Positions 37,248 through 46,246 of a stretch of DNA of 64,000 nucleotides are shown piece by piece. Where the stretch lies: contig CANMFP010000004.1 in assembly GCA_947497265.1 (NCBI GenBank), forward strand, positions 240,643-304,642, written 5' to 3'. The position numbers and the translations under genes are program-made. Within the stretch, counting starts at the first letter, position 1; each line of letters begins with the position of its first letter. Under the pieces are notes generated by a model. It worked only from the letters and a program-made list of their open reading frames with translations. It was not told where the DNA came from and did not search any database. This stretch comes from an uncultured Isoptericola sp. (lineage in GTDB: Bacteria > Actinomycetota > Actinomycetes > Actinomycetales > Cellulomonadaceae).

Positions 37248-37973
37248 GTGAGCACTCCACCCAGCACCGTCACCGACCTCCTCGAGCGCCTCGTCGCCAC
37301 CGGCGGACGACCTGCCCTGACCTGGTACGGCGACGACGGCGAACGCATCGAGCTGTCCGGGGCGGTCCTCGGCAACTGGGTCTCCAAGACCGTCAACCTG
37401 CTCGTCGAGGAGTTCGACGCCGGGCCGGGCACCGACGTCGTGGTCGACCTGCCGGTCGGTTGGCGCCAGACCGTGTGGGCGCTGGCGGCCGCACGGTGCG
37501 CCGCCGCCGTGGTGCTGCGCGACCCGGACGCCGACGCCGCGGACGCGGACGCACCCGACGTGGTGGTGACCTCCCGGCCCGATCGCTGGGCGGGCACGAC
37601 CGCCGAGCTCGTGGCCGTCGCCCTGCCCGCGTTGGCCCGCCGGTTCGACGGCGACCTGCCGCCGGAGGCGATCGACGCCGCCGCCGCGGTCATGACCTAC
37701 GGCGACGCCATCGGGTTCGACCCCGCGGCCGGGCGACCCGCACCGCTCTCGGCGCTCCCGGGTGCCGACGGCGCGGCCGGTGCCGGGGACGACGCCGGGC
37801 GCGCGCTGGTCCGCGGCGCGGGAACCGTGCGCCGCGTGCTCGGCGAGACCGTCGACGTGTGGGCACGCGGCGGGTCCGTGGTGCTCACCTCGGCCGCCAC
37901 CGCCCGCGAGCTCGCCCAGGACGCGTCCCGGCTCGAGCGGCTGGTCACCTCGGAGCAGATCACCCGGTCCTGA
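37248..37973 (+). CDS. TIGR03089 family protein
   Basis: A 241-residue actinobacterial protein resembling the N-terminal part of AMP-forming ligases: VTDLLERLVATGGRPALTWYGDDGERIELSG (split here: the GRPALTWYGDDGERIELSG strand is diagnostic), LGNWVSKTVNLLVEEFDAGPG and VVVDLPVGWRQTVWALAA. The ATP-binding loop and C-terminal lid of real ligases are missing, so adenylation is not expected. Function unknown. It often sits beside whiB and the UDP-glucose dehydrogenase gene, as here, and is convergent with the latter with 4 bases between. Confidence 0.8.
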   Translation: MSTPPSTVTDLLERLVATGGRPALTWYGDDGERIELSGAVLGNWVSKTVNLLVEEFDAGPGTDVVVDLPVGWRQTVWALAAARCAAAVVLRDPDADAADADAPDVVVTSRPDRWAGTTAELVAVALPALARRFDGDLPPEAIDAAAAVMTYGDAIGFDPAAGRPAPLSALPGADGAAGAGDDAGRALVRGAGTVRRVLGETVDVWARGGSVVLTSAATARELAQDASRLERLVTSEQITRS

Positions 37974-37977
37974 CCGC

Positions 37978-39291
37978 TCAGCTGCGCCCGAGCGCGCGAT
38001 AGCGCCAGCCCGCCGCCTCCCAGGCCGCGCGATCCAGCGCCTGCCGGCCGTCGAGCACCGTCCGGCCGGCGACGAGCTCGCCGACCCGCACCGGGTCGAG
38101 GTCGCGGAACTGGCGCCACTCGGTCAGCAGGAGGACGACGTCGGCGCCCCGCAGCGCCTCGTCCACGTCCTCGGTGCAGGCGAGCTGCGGCGCGCGCAGG
38201 CGGGCCGTCGGCACGGCCTGGGGATCGGTGACCACGACGTCCGCACCCGCCTCGTGCAGCCGCGTCGCGACCTCGAGGGCGGGCGAGTCGCGCACGTCGT
38301 CGCTCTCCGGCTTGAAGGCTGCACCCAGCACCGCCACGCGACGGCCCACCACCGAACCACCGAGCATCTCGGCCGTCAGCTCGACCATCCGCTCACGACG
38401 TCGGCCGTTGATGCGGTCGACCTCCCCGAGAAAGGCGACCGCCTCGCCGGCGCCGAGCTCCTCGGCACGGGCCGTGAACGCGCGGATGTCCTTCGGCAGG
38501 CAACCACCCCCGAAGCCCAGACCCGCATTGAGGAACTGCCGCCCGATCCGCACGTCGTGCCCGATCGCGTCCGCGAGCTGGGTCACGTCACCACCGGCGA
38601 CCTCGCACAGCTCGGCCATCGCGTTGATGAACGAGATCTTCGTGGCCAGGAACGAGTTCGCCGCGACCTTCACCAGCTCCGCCGTCGGATAGTCCGTCAC
38701 GATCCGCGGCATCCCCTCCGCCAACGGGATCGCGTACACCTCGTCCAGCAGCCGCGAGGCCCGCTCCCCCGCCTCGCCGTCGGGCACCCCGTAGACGATC
38801 CGGTCCGGGTGCAGCGTGTCGTCGACCGCGTGGCCCTCCCGGAGGAACTCCGGGTTCCACGCCAGGACGGCACCGGGCACGGCGGCCGAGACGACCCCGG
38901 CGAGGCGCCCCGCGGTCCCGACCGGCACGGTCGACTTGCCCACGACGACGTCCCCCACCGCCAGGTGCGGCAGCAGCGACTCGACGGCCGCGTCCACGTA
39001 CCGCAGGTCCGCGGCGGACGACCCGGCAGCCTGCGGGGTACCCACGCACACGAAGTGCACCGCGCAGCCGGCCGCCGCACCGACGTCGGTGCCCACCCGC
39101 AGACGGCCGCTGCGCATGGCGTCGACGAGGAGCTCGTCGAAGCCCGGTTCGTAGAAGGGCGCCTTGCCGAGCGCCAGGGCACCGACCTTCTCCGGATCGA
39201 CGTCCACACCGACGACGTCGTGGCCCGATGCCGCGAGCGCCGCCGCATGGACCGCACCGAGATAGCCCAGCCCGATCACCGAGATCCGCAT
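37978..39291 (-). CDS. ugd: UDP-glucose 6-dehydrogenase
   Basis: A 437-residue enzyme oxidising UDP-glucose to UDP-glucuronate with two NAD. N-terminal Rossmann: ISVIGLGYLGAVHAAALA and VGVDVDPEKV. Central: GKSTVPVGTA, NPEFLREGHAVDD, and ANSFLATKISFINAMAELCE. Catalytic cysteine: LGFGGGCLPKDIRAF. C-terminal domain: VLGAAFKPESDDVRDSPAL and LLTEWRQFRDLD. ATG 39291 is preceded by TAGACT at 7 nt. The product can feed teichuronic-acid-like polymers, linking this gene to the TupA-like protein at 29628. UDP-ManNAc dehydrogenases look similar; the UDP-glucose assignment is the most usual for this family. Confidence 0.92.
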   Translation of the reverse strand: MRISVIGLGYLGAVHAAALAASGHDVVGVDVDPEKVGALALGKAPFYEPGFDELLVDAMRSGRLRVGTDVGAAAGCAVHFVCVGTPQAAGSSAADLRYVDAAVESLLPHLAVGDVVVGKSTVPVGTAGRLAGVVSAAVPGAVLAWNPEFLREGHAVDDTLHPDRIVYGVPDGEAGERASRLLDEVYAIPLAEGMPRIVTDYPTAELVKVAANSFLATKISFINAMAELCEVAGGDVTQLADAIGHDVRIGRQFLNAGLGFGGGCLPKDIRAFTARAEELGAGEAVAFLGEVDRINGRRRERMVELTAEMLGGSVVGRRVAVLGAAFKPESDDVRDSPALEVATRLHEAGADVVVTDPQAVPTARLRAPQLACTEDVDEALRGADVVLLLTEWRQFRDLDPVRVGELVAGRTVLDGRQALDRAAWEAAGWRYRALGRS

Positions 39292-39298
39292 GCTGGCG

Positions 39299-39304
39299 AG
39301 TCTA
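39299..39304 (-). promoter_or_regulatory. -10 element (leaderless) for the UDP-glucose dehydrogenase gene
   Basis: TAGACT on the minus strand ends 7 nt before ATG 39291. Confidence 0.55.
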
Positions 39305-39408
39305 GGGACACCCGGTTGCGTCCGGGCGGCCAGGGCGGGTGAACCCGCTGGCGTGCGCGTGAACACTCCGCCGACCCAATCGGACGGACCCGACATGCCG
39401 ACCACATC

Positions 39409-39420
39409 CGGACCGGTCCG
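39409..39420. promoter_or_regulatory. 12-bp perfect palindrome in the ugd-amidase divergent region
   Basis: CGGACCGGTCCG lies between two divergent leaderless promoters. A wider ATCGGAC (39379) / GTCCGAT (39416) pair surrounds it. Possible operator; no regulator is known. Confidence 0.3.
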
Positions 39421-39451
39421 ATGTCGCCCTGCGCAACCACTCGGCCGAACG

Positions 39452-39457
39452 TAGCGT
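39452..39457 (+). promoter_or_regulatory. -10 element (leaderless) for the amidase gene
   Basis: TAGCGT ends 7 nt before GTG 39465, favouring that start over the in-frame GTG at 39456. Confidence 0.5.
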
Positions 39458-39464
39458 GCGCTGT

Positions 39465-41591
39465 GTGAACCGTCACCCTCTCTCCAGGACCCGGTCTGCA
39501 CTCGCCACCGGAGTCGTCGGACTGCTCTCCTTCGCCCTCCTCGTGCCGCCGGGTGCGCAGGCTGCGCCCGCCGCCGACGCAGCGCCCGCGGCCGCTGCGC
39601 CCGCAGCCGTCGAGGCGGCCGACGGGACCGCCGAGGAGCCGGCCGCCGCGAGACCCGTGACGCCCGATTCCGAGGAGGCGGAGTTCGTCCCGGCCGAGGA
39701 TGTGGCCACAGGCGACGGCGAGGCCGGGGCCGAGGGCGGGGCCGACTCCGACGAGGTCGTCCCCCTGCTCGCCCCCGAGGCCGAGCCCCAGGTCGCGACG
39801 GCCGACGCCACCGGCTTCGCCGTCGTCGGCGTCACGTGGTCCGGCGACGTCGCCGAGGGCGCCCTCGTCGTGGAGGTGCGGACCAGCGCGGACCCCGAAG
39901 CACCGGCCGACGGCGACGCCGGCTGGGACGCCTGGGAGGAGGTCTCGGCAGAGCCCGCGCCCGACGGCACGCTCGACGGCACCGAACCCGTCGTCGTCGG
40001 CGACGTGGCACGCGTCCAGGCACGGGTCTCCGGCACGGAGCCGGTGCACGACCTGAAGCTCACCGTCGTCGACCCCGGCACGTCCCCCGCGGACGACGAC
40101 GTGCCCACCCCGCCCGAGGGCGTCTCGCCCGGTGGCGCGTCCGTCGCTGCGGTGAGCGCCGTGACCCCGCGGCCGTCCATCAACTCGCGCAAGGCGTGGG
40201 GCGCCAACGAGAAGATGATGACCTGGAAGCCCAAGCGGGGTTCGATCCGCGCGGCGACGATCCACCACACCGCCGGCACGAACAACTACTCGAAGTCCAA
40301 GGTGCCGGCCATCATCCGCGGGATCTACGCCTACCACGCCAAGACGCGGGGCTGGGGCGACATCGGCTACAACTTCCTCGTCGACAAGTACGGACGCATC
40401 TGGGAAGGGCGCTCCGGAGGAGTCACCAAGCAGACCATCGGTGGCCACGCCCTCGGCTACAACACGAACACCACGGGCATCTCGGTGCTCGGCAACTACG
40501 AGAACGCGACGGTCTCCAAGTCCGCCGTCAGCGCCGTCGTCAGCCTGGCCGCCTGGAAGCTCTCGCTGCACGGCGTCCGCGCGAAGGGGTCCGTGAAGAT
40601 CAACGGCACCCGCGAGCAACGCATCCACGGGCACCGGAACGTCGCGCAGACCGCCTGCCCGGGCCGCACGCTCTACAAGAAGCTGGGCGAGATCCGCCGC
40701 CGCGCGACCGCCGCGCAGGAGCGAGCCGCAGCCAGGCAGTTCCAGGGCAACATCCCTGACGGGAGCTTCATCCGGAACCCCGGCGGCAAGGTCGCGCTCG
40801 TGGAGAACGGCCGCAAGCACCTGGCGTACTGCTCCGTGGTCAAGCACTACGGCGAGCGGTGCAGCAGCGCGCGCAAGGTGAGCAGCACGACGTGGAAGGG
40901 CCTCATCAAGAGCAGCCGCCTGCAGCGCACCGTCCGGAGCAACGGCCGACTCTTCTGGATCGGCACCGGCAGCAAGCGCGAAGCCTTCGACACCGCCTCG
41001 CTCCGGCGCGCCAAGAAATCCTCCTCTTCGGTGTCCCTGCATCCCGACGCGCTCAGGAGGCTCCCGTACGGCAACCCGATCGTTCGCCCGGGCGTCATCG
41101 TCACCAACCGCAGCAACGGCAACGACCGGCTCATCATCAACGGCCGCAAGCACAGCGGGAAGATCGGCAACTACCTGCAGAAGAACACGCCCCTCGGCGA
41201 CCTCGACCGCGGCTACCTGGACCGCGGCAGCATGGCCCGGCTGCCGAACATCGGCAAGACGACGGGCGTCGTCGAGGGCAAGAACGGCCGTTCGTTCCTG
41301 TTGACGACGCGCGGACTCGCACGGACCGACGGCACCGGGAAGTTCCGGTCGTCGACGAAGAGCCAGGACTGGCGCAAGGCGCTCAAGTCCGAGGTGCCGC
41401 GTTCCGGCGGATGGAGCCGCGTCGTGGCCGTGCGCCAGAACGGCAAGAGCCAGATCTACATCCTGCGCAACGGCGTGCTCCGGCCCGTGTCGAAGGCTCG
41501 TGCCCGCCAGGTCAACGGAGGGTCGATGCCCAAGGTGCACGTCATCCTCAAGGTCACCAAGAAGCAGTTCTCGGTGGGTTCGCGGCTCTGA
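39465..41591 (+). CDS. Secreted N-acetylmuramoyl-L-alanine amidase (PGRP/Amidase_2)
   Basis: A 708-residue exported protein. Signal peptide: NRHPLSRTRSALATGVVGLL, then FALLVPPGAQAAPAA with AxA cleavage. Residues 35-225 are an Ala/Glu/Asp-rich linker plus a beta-sandwich-like stretch. The amidase domain (about 235-420) shows SRKAWGANEKMM, ATIHHTAGTNNYS (first zinc His), DIGYNFLVDKYGRIWEGR, GGHALGYNTNTTGISVLGNY and IHGHRNVAQTACPGRTLY (second His and Cys ligands). It cleaves the bond between muramic acid and the stem peptide. The C-terminal 280 residues are lysine-rich repeats of a VENGRKHLAYC / VEGKNGRSFLL type, probably wall-binding. It lies next to the LCP genes. Confidence 0.9.
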   Translation: MNRHPLSRTRSALATGVVGLLSFALLVPPGAQAAPAADAAPAAAAPAAVEAADGTAEEPAAARPVTPDSEEAEFVPAEDVATGDGEAGAEGGADSDEVVPLLAPEAEPQVATADATGFAVVGVTWSGDVAEGALVVEVRTSADPEAPADGDAGWDAWEEVSAEPAPDGTLDGTEPVVVGDVARVQARVSGTEPVHDLKLTVVDPGTSPADDDVPTPPEGVSPGGASVAAVSAVTPRPSINSRKAWGANEKMMTWKPKRGSIRAATIHHTAGTNNYSKSKVPAIIRGIYAYHAKTRGWGDIGYNFLVDKYGRIWEGRSGGVTKQTIGGHALGYNTNTTGISVLGNYENATVSKSAVSAVVSLAAWKLSLHGVRAKGSVKINGTREQRIHGHRNVAQTACPGRTLYKKLGEIRRRATAAQERAAARQFQGNIPDGSFIRNPGGKVALVENGRKHLAYCSVVKHYGERCSSARKVSSTTWKGLIKSSRLQRTVRSNGRLFWIGTGSKREAFDTASLRRAKKSSSSVSLHPDALRRLPYGNPIVRPGVIVTNRSNGNDRLIINGRKHSGKIGNYLQKNTPLGDLDRGYLDRGSMARLPNIGKTTGVVEGKNGRSFLLTTRGLARTDGTGKFRSSTKSQDWRKALKSEVPRSGGWSRVVAVRQNGKSQIYILRNGVLRPVSKARARQVNGGSMPKVHVILKVTKKQFSVGSRL

Positions 41592-41652
41592 CCCTCACAG
41601 TTCCTCTACCGCATCGGACCTGGGGGACCGCAGCACCGACGTCCAAGACATC

Positions 41653-41658
41653 TATGCT
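41653..41658 (+). promoter_or_regulatory. -10 element for the first LCP gene
   Basis: TATGCT ends 8 nt before GTG 41667. Confidence 0.4.
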
Positions 41659-41666
41659 CACCTATC

Positions 41667-43022
41667 GTGAACCACACGCCTGCCCGCCACGTCGCGCCAC
41701 GGGACGAACCGTCCCGCGGGCCGGCGCACGCCCGGACGCTGCGACGGCACTCGCTCGTGCGCGCCGTCGGGATGGTGGCGACCGCGGCCGTCGCCTTCGC
41801 GGGCGTCGGGGCCGCGACGGCGGCCGTCAAGCTCACGGGGAACATCCAGACCGTCGACGCCGACGCCGCACTGGGCTCGGACCGCCCCGAGGTCGTCGTC
41901 CCTGAGGACCCGTCCGCGGGGTCGCCCCTCAACGTCCTGCTGCTCGGCTCGGACTCCCGCGGGGGCGACAACGCCGGCGTGGTCGACGACGGCACGGACG
42001 GTGCCCGGTCCGACACCACGATGATCATGCACATCTCCGCCGACCGGTCCCGCGTGGAGCTGATGTCGATCCCGCGCGACACGACGATCGACGTCCCCGC
42101 GTGTCCCACGTCCTCCGGCGGGGAGACCGCGCCGCTGTACGGGACGAAGTTCAACGGAGCCTTCGCCCAGGGCGTCATGACCGGCGGCGACGTCGAGTCC
42201 GGCGCCCTGTGCACGATGAAGACGATCGAGACGATCTCCGACGTGCGCATGGACGGGTTCATCGTCGTCGACTTTGCCGGGTTCGAGAAGATGATCGAGG
42301 CGCTCGGCGGCGTCGAGATGTGCATCCCGAACGACATCTCGTCGAAGAAGGCGGACAACCTCGTGCTGTCCGCGGGCACGCAGAAGCTCGACGGCGAGAC
42401 CGCGCTGAAGTACGCCCGTGCCCGGACCGGCCAGGGGCTCGGCGACGGCTCCGACATCGGCCGGATCGGCCGCCAGCAGGAGCTCATGGCCGCCCTCGCG
42501 CGCACCGTCCTCGGCCAGAACCTGCTCACCGACTCCCCGCAGCTCCTGCAGTTCCTCGGAGCCGTGACCGACTCGCTCACGATGAGCAGCAACCTCGGCT
42601 CGATCCAAGGACTCGCCGGGCTGGCGTACAGCGCCCGCGGCCTGCGACCTGACACGATCGCCTTCATGACGGTCCCGTGGCAGTACGACCCGTCGAACCC
42701 CAACAACGTGGTGCTCACCGACGATGCGGTGACGGTGTTCGACAACCTCAAGCACGACCGTCCACTGAGCGACGTGATCGAGGAGGAGCCGGCGGACGAG
42801 GAGAGCGCAGCCGGCAAGGACGGCTCGACCGACGACGAGTCCGCGAACGACGCGGCGGACGAGGACGACACGGCGAACGACACGACCGACGGGTCCGGCG
42901 AGCAGCCGGCCGACGAGAACGAGGACGCCACGGACGCCAAGCCGGAGCCGGAACCCACCGAGACCCGTGAGGCCGGCGCCGAAGCCTTCACGGGCGCCGA
43001 CGTCACCTCGGTCTGCGGGTGA
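41667..43022 (+). CDS. LytR-CpsA-Psr (LCP) family glycopolymer transferase
   Basis: A 451-residue membrane-anchored protein. One N-terminal helix (about 30-52), then the LCP catalytic domain: LNVLLLGSDSRGGDN, GARSDTTMIMHISADRSRVELMSIPRDTTID (R and D of the polyprenyl-pyrophosphate site, split at SIPRDT), KFNGAFAQG, GFIVVDFAGFEKMIEALGGVEMC and ALKYARARTGQG..DIGRIGRQQELM. LCP enzymes attach teichoic acid, arabinogalactan-like or capsule polymers from lipid carriers to peptidoglycan outside the membrane. The C-terminal 90 residues are an acidic, disordered tail (EEPADEESAAGKDGS...). It is followed 4 bases later by a second LCP gene. Confidence 0.93.
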   Translation: MNHTPARHVAPRDEPSRGPAHARTLRRHSLVRAVGMVATAAVAFAGVGAATAAVKLTGNIQTVDADAALGSDRPEVVVPEDPSAGSPLNVLLLGSDSRGGDNAGVVDDGTDGARSDTTMIMHISADRSRVELMSIPRDTTIDVPACPTSSGGETAPLYGTKFNGAFAQGVMTGGDVESGALCTMKTIETISDVRMDGFIVVDFAGFEKMIEALGGVEMCIPNDISSKKADNLVLSAGTQKLDGETALKYARARTGQGLGDGSDIGRIGRQQELMAALARTVLGQNLLTDSPQLLQFLGAVTDSLTMSSNLGSIQGLAGLAYSARGLRPDTIAFMTVPWQYDPSNPNNVVLTDDAVTVFDNLKHDRPLSDVIEEEPADEESAAGKDGSTDDESANDAADEDDTANDTTDGSGEQPADENEDATDAKPEPEPTETREAGAEAFTGADVTSVCG

Positions 43023-43026
43023 TCTC

Positions 43027-44442
43027 GTGACGGACGAGCGACGCATCCCCCCGAGCTTCACGCCCACCGGCGGCCACAGCTCGCGCCCCCAGCAGACCGG
43101 CGACGCCATCTCGGTCGGCGGCGCCGGCTCCGCCCGGCCACGTCCCGGCGGCCGCGTGGGACGCCGTGACGACGCCGTGCCGATGGAGTCGCGCGAGCCC
43201 CGCGTCCGCCGGCAGTCGTCGCGCGAGATCCCCGTGACGCCGCAGGCACCGCAACGCCGGTCCGCGGCGCCCTCGCGGCAGCCGCAGTCGTACGCCCCCG
43301 CCGTCGGCAGCTCGCGGACCAACGCACCGCGGCCTGCGGGGCAGCCCGCCGCCCGACGACCCGCCGGCGACTCCGGGACACGCGTCATGCCTGCCCGGCA
43401 GCGTCCGCCGGCAGCCGCCGCCACGCCCGCCGCAGCACGCGGCAACGGTGGCGGGTCGGGGCGCGGCCCCTCCGGACCCGGGCGGAACCGTCCGGGCGGG
43501 TTCCGGGTGCGCAAGCGTCGGGTCGCCGGGCTCGCGTTCCTCCTCGTCCTGGTGCTGCTCCTCGCCTGGCCGATCGGCCTCATCATCTGGGCCGACGGGC
43601 AGATCCAGCACACCGACGCCCTCTCGGACGCCGAGGGGACGCCGGGGACCACGTACCTGCTCGCCGGGTCCGACGCCCGCGGCTCGGGCGGCGTCGACGA
43701 CGGCACCTCCGGCGCTCGCACCGACACGATCATGGTGCTGCACAAGCCGCGGAGCGGCCCGACCGCGCTCATCTCCATCCCTCGCGACACCTACGCCGAG
43801 ATCCCCGGCGAGGGCATGAACAAGGTGAACGCCGCCTACGCCTGGGGCGGCGCGCCCCTGCTCGTGCGGACCGTCGAGGCTCTCAGCGGCCTCACCGTGG
43901 ACCACTACGCCGAGGTCGGGTTCGGCAGCCTCGAGGAGATCGTGGACGCCGTCGGCGGCGTCGAGCTCTGCCTCGACTACGACGTCGACGACCCGAAGTC
44001 CGAGCTGGTCTGGGAGGCAGGATGCCACCAGTCCGACGGCGCCACCGCCCTCGCCTTCTCCCGCATGCGGTACTCGGACCCCAAGGGCGACATCGGGCGG
44101 GGCGAGCGGCAGCAGCAGGTGATCGCCGGCATCGCCGACACGGCCGTGCAGCCGAGCGTGCTCCTCAACCCGATCGACCAGGTCCAGCTCGTCGGCGCAG
44201 GGACGGACGCCCTGGTGGTCGACCAGAAGACGGGTTTGTTCAACCTGGGACGGCTCGCTCTCGCCTTCAAGGGGGCGACCGGTCCCGAAGGGGTCACGGG
44301 CACGCCGCCGATCGCCAACCCCGGCTACAACCCGGGCGGCGGCGTCGGCTCGACCGTCCTGCTCGCCGAGGACGCCGACCAGTTCTGGGCGGACCTTCGC
44401 GACGGAAACCTCGAGCCGGGTTCGACGGTCGGCGGCCTCTGA
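43027..44442 (+). CDS. LytR-CpsA-Psr (LCP) family glycopolymer transferase
   Basis: A 471-residue LCP protein with a 165-residue basic, proline/arginine-rich cytoplasmic N-terminus, one membrane helix (GLAFLLVLVLLLAWPIGLII, about 176-196) and an extracytoplasmic LCP domain: TYLLAGSDARGSGG, GARTDTIMVLHKP, LISIPRDTYAEIPG, KVNAAYAWGG, EVGFGSLEEIVDAVGGVELCLD and ALAFSRMRYSDPKGDIGRGE. GTG 43027 lies 4 bases after the previous stop. Together with its neighbour it is the best candidate for linking the polymers made in the first 26 kb to the wall. Which LCP serves which polymer cannot be told. Confidence 0.93.
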   Translation: MTDERRIPPSFTPTGGHSSRPQQTGDAISVGGAGSARPRPGGRVGRRDDAVPMESREPRVRRQSSREIPVTPQAPQRRSAAPSRQPQSYAPAVGSSRTNAPRPAGQPAARRPAGDSGTRVMPARQRPPAAAATPAAARGNGGGSGRGPSGPGRNRPGGFRVRKRRVAGLAFLLVLVLLLAWPIGLIIWADGQIQHTDALSDAEGTPGTTYLLAGSDARGSGGVDDGTSGARTDTIMVLHKPRSGPTALISIPRDTYAEIPGEGMNKVNAAYAWGGAPLLVRTVEALSGLTVDHYAEVGFGSLEEIVDAVGGVELCLDYDVDDPKSELVWEAGCHQSDGATALAFSRMRYSDPKGDIGRGERQQQVIAGIADTAVQPSVLLNPIDQVQLVGAGTDALVVDQKTGLFNLGRLALAFKGATGPEGVTGTPPIANPGYNPGGGVGSTVLLAEDADQFWADLRDGNLEPGSTVGGL

Positions 44443-44449
44443 CCTCCCG

Positions 44450-44509
44450 CTGAGGTAGTAACGCGCGTGCCGAGGTAGTAGGACAACGGCCGAGGTAGGA
44501 GCGCTCGTT
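44450..44509 (+). repeat. Three 20-bp units with an 11-bp box (CYGAGGTAGKA), left border of islet
   Basis: CTGAGGTAGTA, CCGAGGTAGTA and CCGAGGTAGGA start at 44450, 44470 and 44490, an exact 20-bp period with variable spacer sequence. The same box occurs twice in inverted orientation at 46247-46286 with the same period. TTGTCCACA, a match to the actinobacterial DnaA-box consensus, lies 15 bases further on (44525). Confidence 0.8.
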
Positions 44510-44610
44510 CCAGTGGGCGAGACGTTGTCCACAGGGGCGCGCAGGGGACCTGTGGTTTCGCTACCGTGACTCCGATGTCGCCGTCGACTCCCCTGGTGAA
44601 GGAATCCCTG

Positions 44611-45216
44611 ATGCCCCGTGCCACCATTTTCGGTGCGGCCGCGCTGACCGCGCTGCTGCTCGCCGGATGCACCACCTCCGAACCCGCACCCACAGAGCCA
44701 GGGACGACGGCGGAGGCCACCTCGAGCCCGTCGCCCTCGCCCGTCGAGTCCTCACCCGCTCCGGTCGTGATCGCTCCCGAGCGGCCCGCCGAGATGGATG
44801 ACGACGGCTACCAGGGTGCCGAGGCCGCCGCGAAGTACTTCCTCAGCCTCGACGACCACATGATGAAGACAGGCGACACCGCCGAATGGGAGGCGATGTC
44901 GCACGAGGAATGCAGCACGTGCACCAAGCGGCTCGAACAGGCCCGGACCATCGCCGAGAACGGGGATGAATTTCATGGCGGCGAAATGACCGTGGAGATC
45001 CTGCACACCTACGAGCAAGATGAACCCACCGGCATCTGGCCCATCGACATCAGTGTGGAAGTCGAACCAGTCACCATCACTAATCAGGAAGGTGACGAAG
45101 TGTTCAGCGAGGACGCTGTGGTTGCCGAACAGCGCATCGAAGTGACCCACCAGCGCGATCGTTGGGTCATCGTCAACGTGGTCGGCGCCGAGCATCTCGA
45201 TCGGGACGACGCATGA
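44611..45216 (+). CDS. DUF6318-like lipoprotein
   Basis: A 201-residue predicted lipoprotein. ATG 44611 has GAAGGA 8 nt upstream; GTG 44566 and ATG 44575 are also in frame. Signal: MPRATIFGAAALTALLLAGC with lipobox L-L-A-G-C at residue 20, then a Thr/Ser/Pro-rich spacer (to about 65). The folded domain begins MDDDGYQGAEAAAKYFLSLD and contains MSHEECSTCTKRLEQARTI, whose C-x2-C is typical of DUF6318 proteins, and DRWVIVNVVGA at the end. It should sit on the outer face of the membrane; function unknown. Codons include many A/T endings in the second half, unlike the neighbouring genes. It overlaps the next gene as ATGA and lies in a repeat-bounded islet. Confidence 0.75.
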   Translation: MPRATIFGAAALTALLLAGCTTSEPAPTEPGTTAEATSSPSPSPVESSPAPVVIAPERPAEMDDDGYQGAEAAAKYFLSLDDHMMKTGDTAEWEAMSHEECSTCTKRLEQARTIAENGDEFHGGEMTVEILHTYEQDEPTGIWPIDISVEVEPVTITNQEGDEVFSEDAVVAEQRIEVTHQRDRWVIVNVVGAEHLDRDDA

Positions 45217-46205
45217 ACGCTGTTCGACTCGCAACCCTCTGTTTTTCGCTCGCACTGAGCGCGACACCCGCACCACCAGCGCCCTCCGACTCTCCATCGC
45301 CGTCTTCGCCTCCGGGCTATCAGGGCTACGTCGACGACGAGAGCAACACCGCGCACGTCGGCGGCGTCGGCGAGGGCGCCAACCCCGCGACGTCCGAGGA
45401 CGACGGCCCCCGCGACCGCTACTTCCGCACCGACACCCACACCTGCAACATCGCCACCACCGCGGACGGCATCGAGCTGATCACCACCCTGGACACCTGC
45501 CCCGACGGCTCACGAGAAGCAGACATCGAGAGCGCCCCCTGCAACGACGACGAGTACGAGCTCGCCGAGCTGTGGGTCGAACGCCTCCAGGACGACGGCA
45601 CCTACACCGCACCCGAGCAGGTCTCCGGCCGCGAATGCATCACCCCAGCCGACGTCGCCGCCCAGGCCCGACGCGCCTTCGCCGCCATGCGCATCACCAC
45701 CCCCACCGCCACGGTCCAAGCCCGCGAACCGCTGCTGGTCAACGTCCACTACCCCGCCTACGCCACCACCCAACCCCAGACCCAACAGGCCACCCTCCTG
45801 GACGTGCCCGTCGAGATCCGCGCCGACCCCATCGAATACACCTGGAACTTCGACGACCCCCACACCCCACGCGGCGACACACTGACCACCACCGACCCCG
45901 GCCGACCCTGGACCCAGGACAACCCCAGCCCCGACGCATCCTGGATCGGGCACACCTACACCCACCTCGGCGACCCCGCCCACGACCCCGACACCCACGT
46001 CGACGACCAAGGCGACTGGTACCGCGACACCGTCACCGTCACCCTGGACACCACCTGGCAAGGCCACTTCCGCATCGCCGGCACCAGCACCTGGACCACC
46101 ATCGACGGCACCATCACCACCACCAGCACCACCGAACCCGTCACCGTCACCGAAGCACGCGTCCGCCTCCACTGCGACGACCTGCACGGAGCCACCACCT
46201 GCTGA
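45213..46205 (+). CDS. Secreted hypothetical protein, possibly PKD-like
   Basis: A 330-residue protein coupled (ATGA) to the lipoprotein. Signal peptide MNAVRLATLCFSLALSATPA, then a Pro/Ser stretch. Cysteines occur in pairs (HTCNIA, LDTCPDG, SAPCNDD, GRECITP, LHCDDLHGATTC), suggesting disulfides. The second half has EYTWNFDDPHTP and WYRDTVTVTLDTTWQGHFR, a pattern like PKD-type beta-sandwiches. I do not recognise a family function. The codon choice is strikingly C-ending (ACC, GCC, GAC), different from the lipoprotein in front. It probably forms a surface pair with that lipoprotein. Confidence 0.6.
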   Translation: MNAVRLATLCFSLALSATPAPPAPSDSPSPSSPPGYQGYVDDESNTAHVGGVGEGANPATSEDDGPRDRYFRTDTHTCNIATTADGIELITTLDTCPDGSREADIESAPCNDDEYELAELWVERLQDDGTYTAPEQVSGRECITPADVAAQARRAFAAMRITTPTATVQAREPLLVNVHYPAYATTQPQTQQATLLDVPVEIRADPIEYTWNFDDPHTPRGDTLTTTDPGRPWTQDNPSPDASWIGHTYTHLGDPAHDPDTHVDDQGDWYRDTVTVTLDTTWQGHFRIAGTSTWTTIDGTITTTSTTEPVTVTEARVRLHCDDLHGATTC

Positions 46206-46246
46206 CGCACGACGGAACGACACCATCCGACGCCGCACCCCCTCAT

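Noticed and set aside
39276..41540. Long minus-strand open frame opposite the amidase
   Set aside because: Its composition is that of a shadow frame, while the plus strand has signal peptide, zinc ligands and promoter.
44450..44509. Possible CRISPR-like repeats
   Set aside because: Only an 11-bp core is conserved, the period is 20 bp, and there are no spacers of normal size or cas genes.
44525..44533. DnaA-box-like TTGTCCACA plus iteron-like repeats as a plasmid origin
   Set aside because: No replication protein, partition gene or AT-rich unwinding region is present; it is kept only as a remark on the islet.
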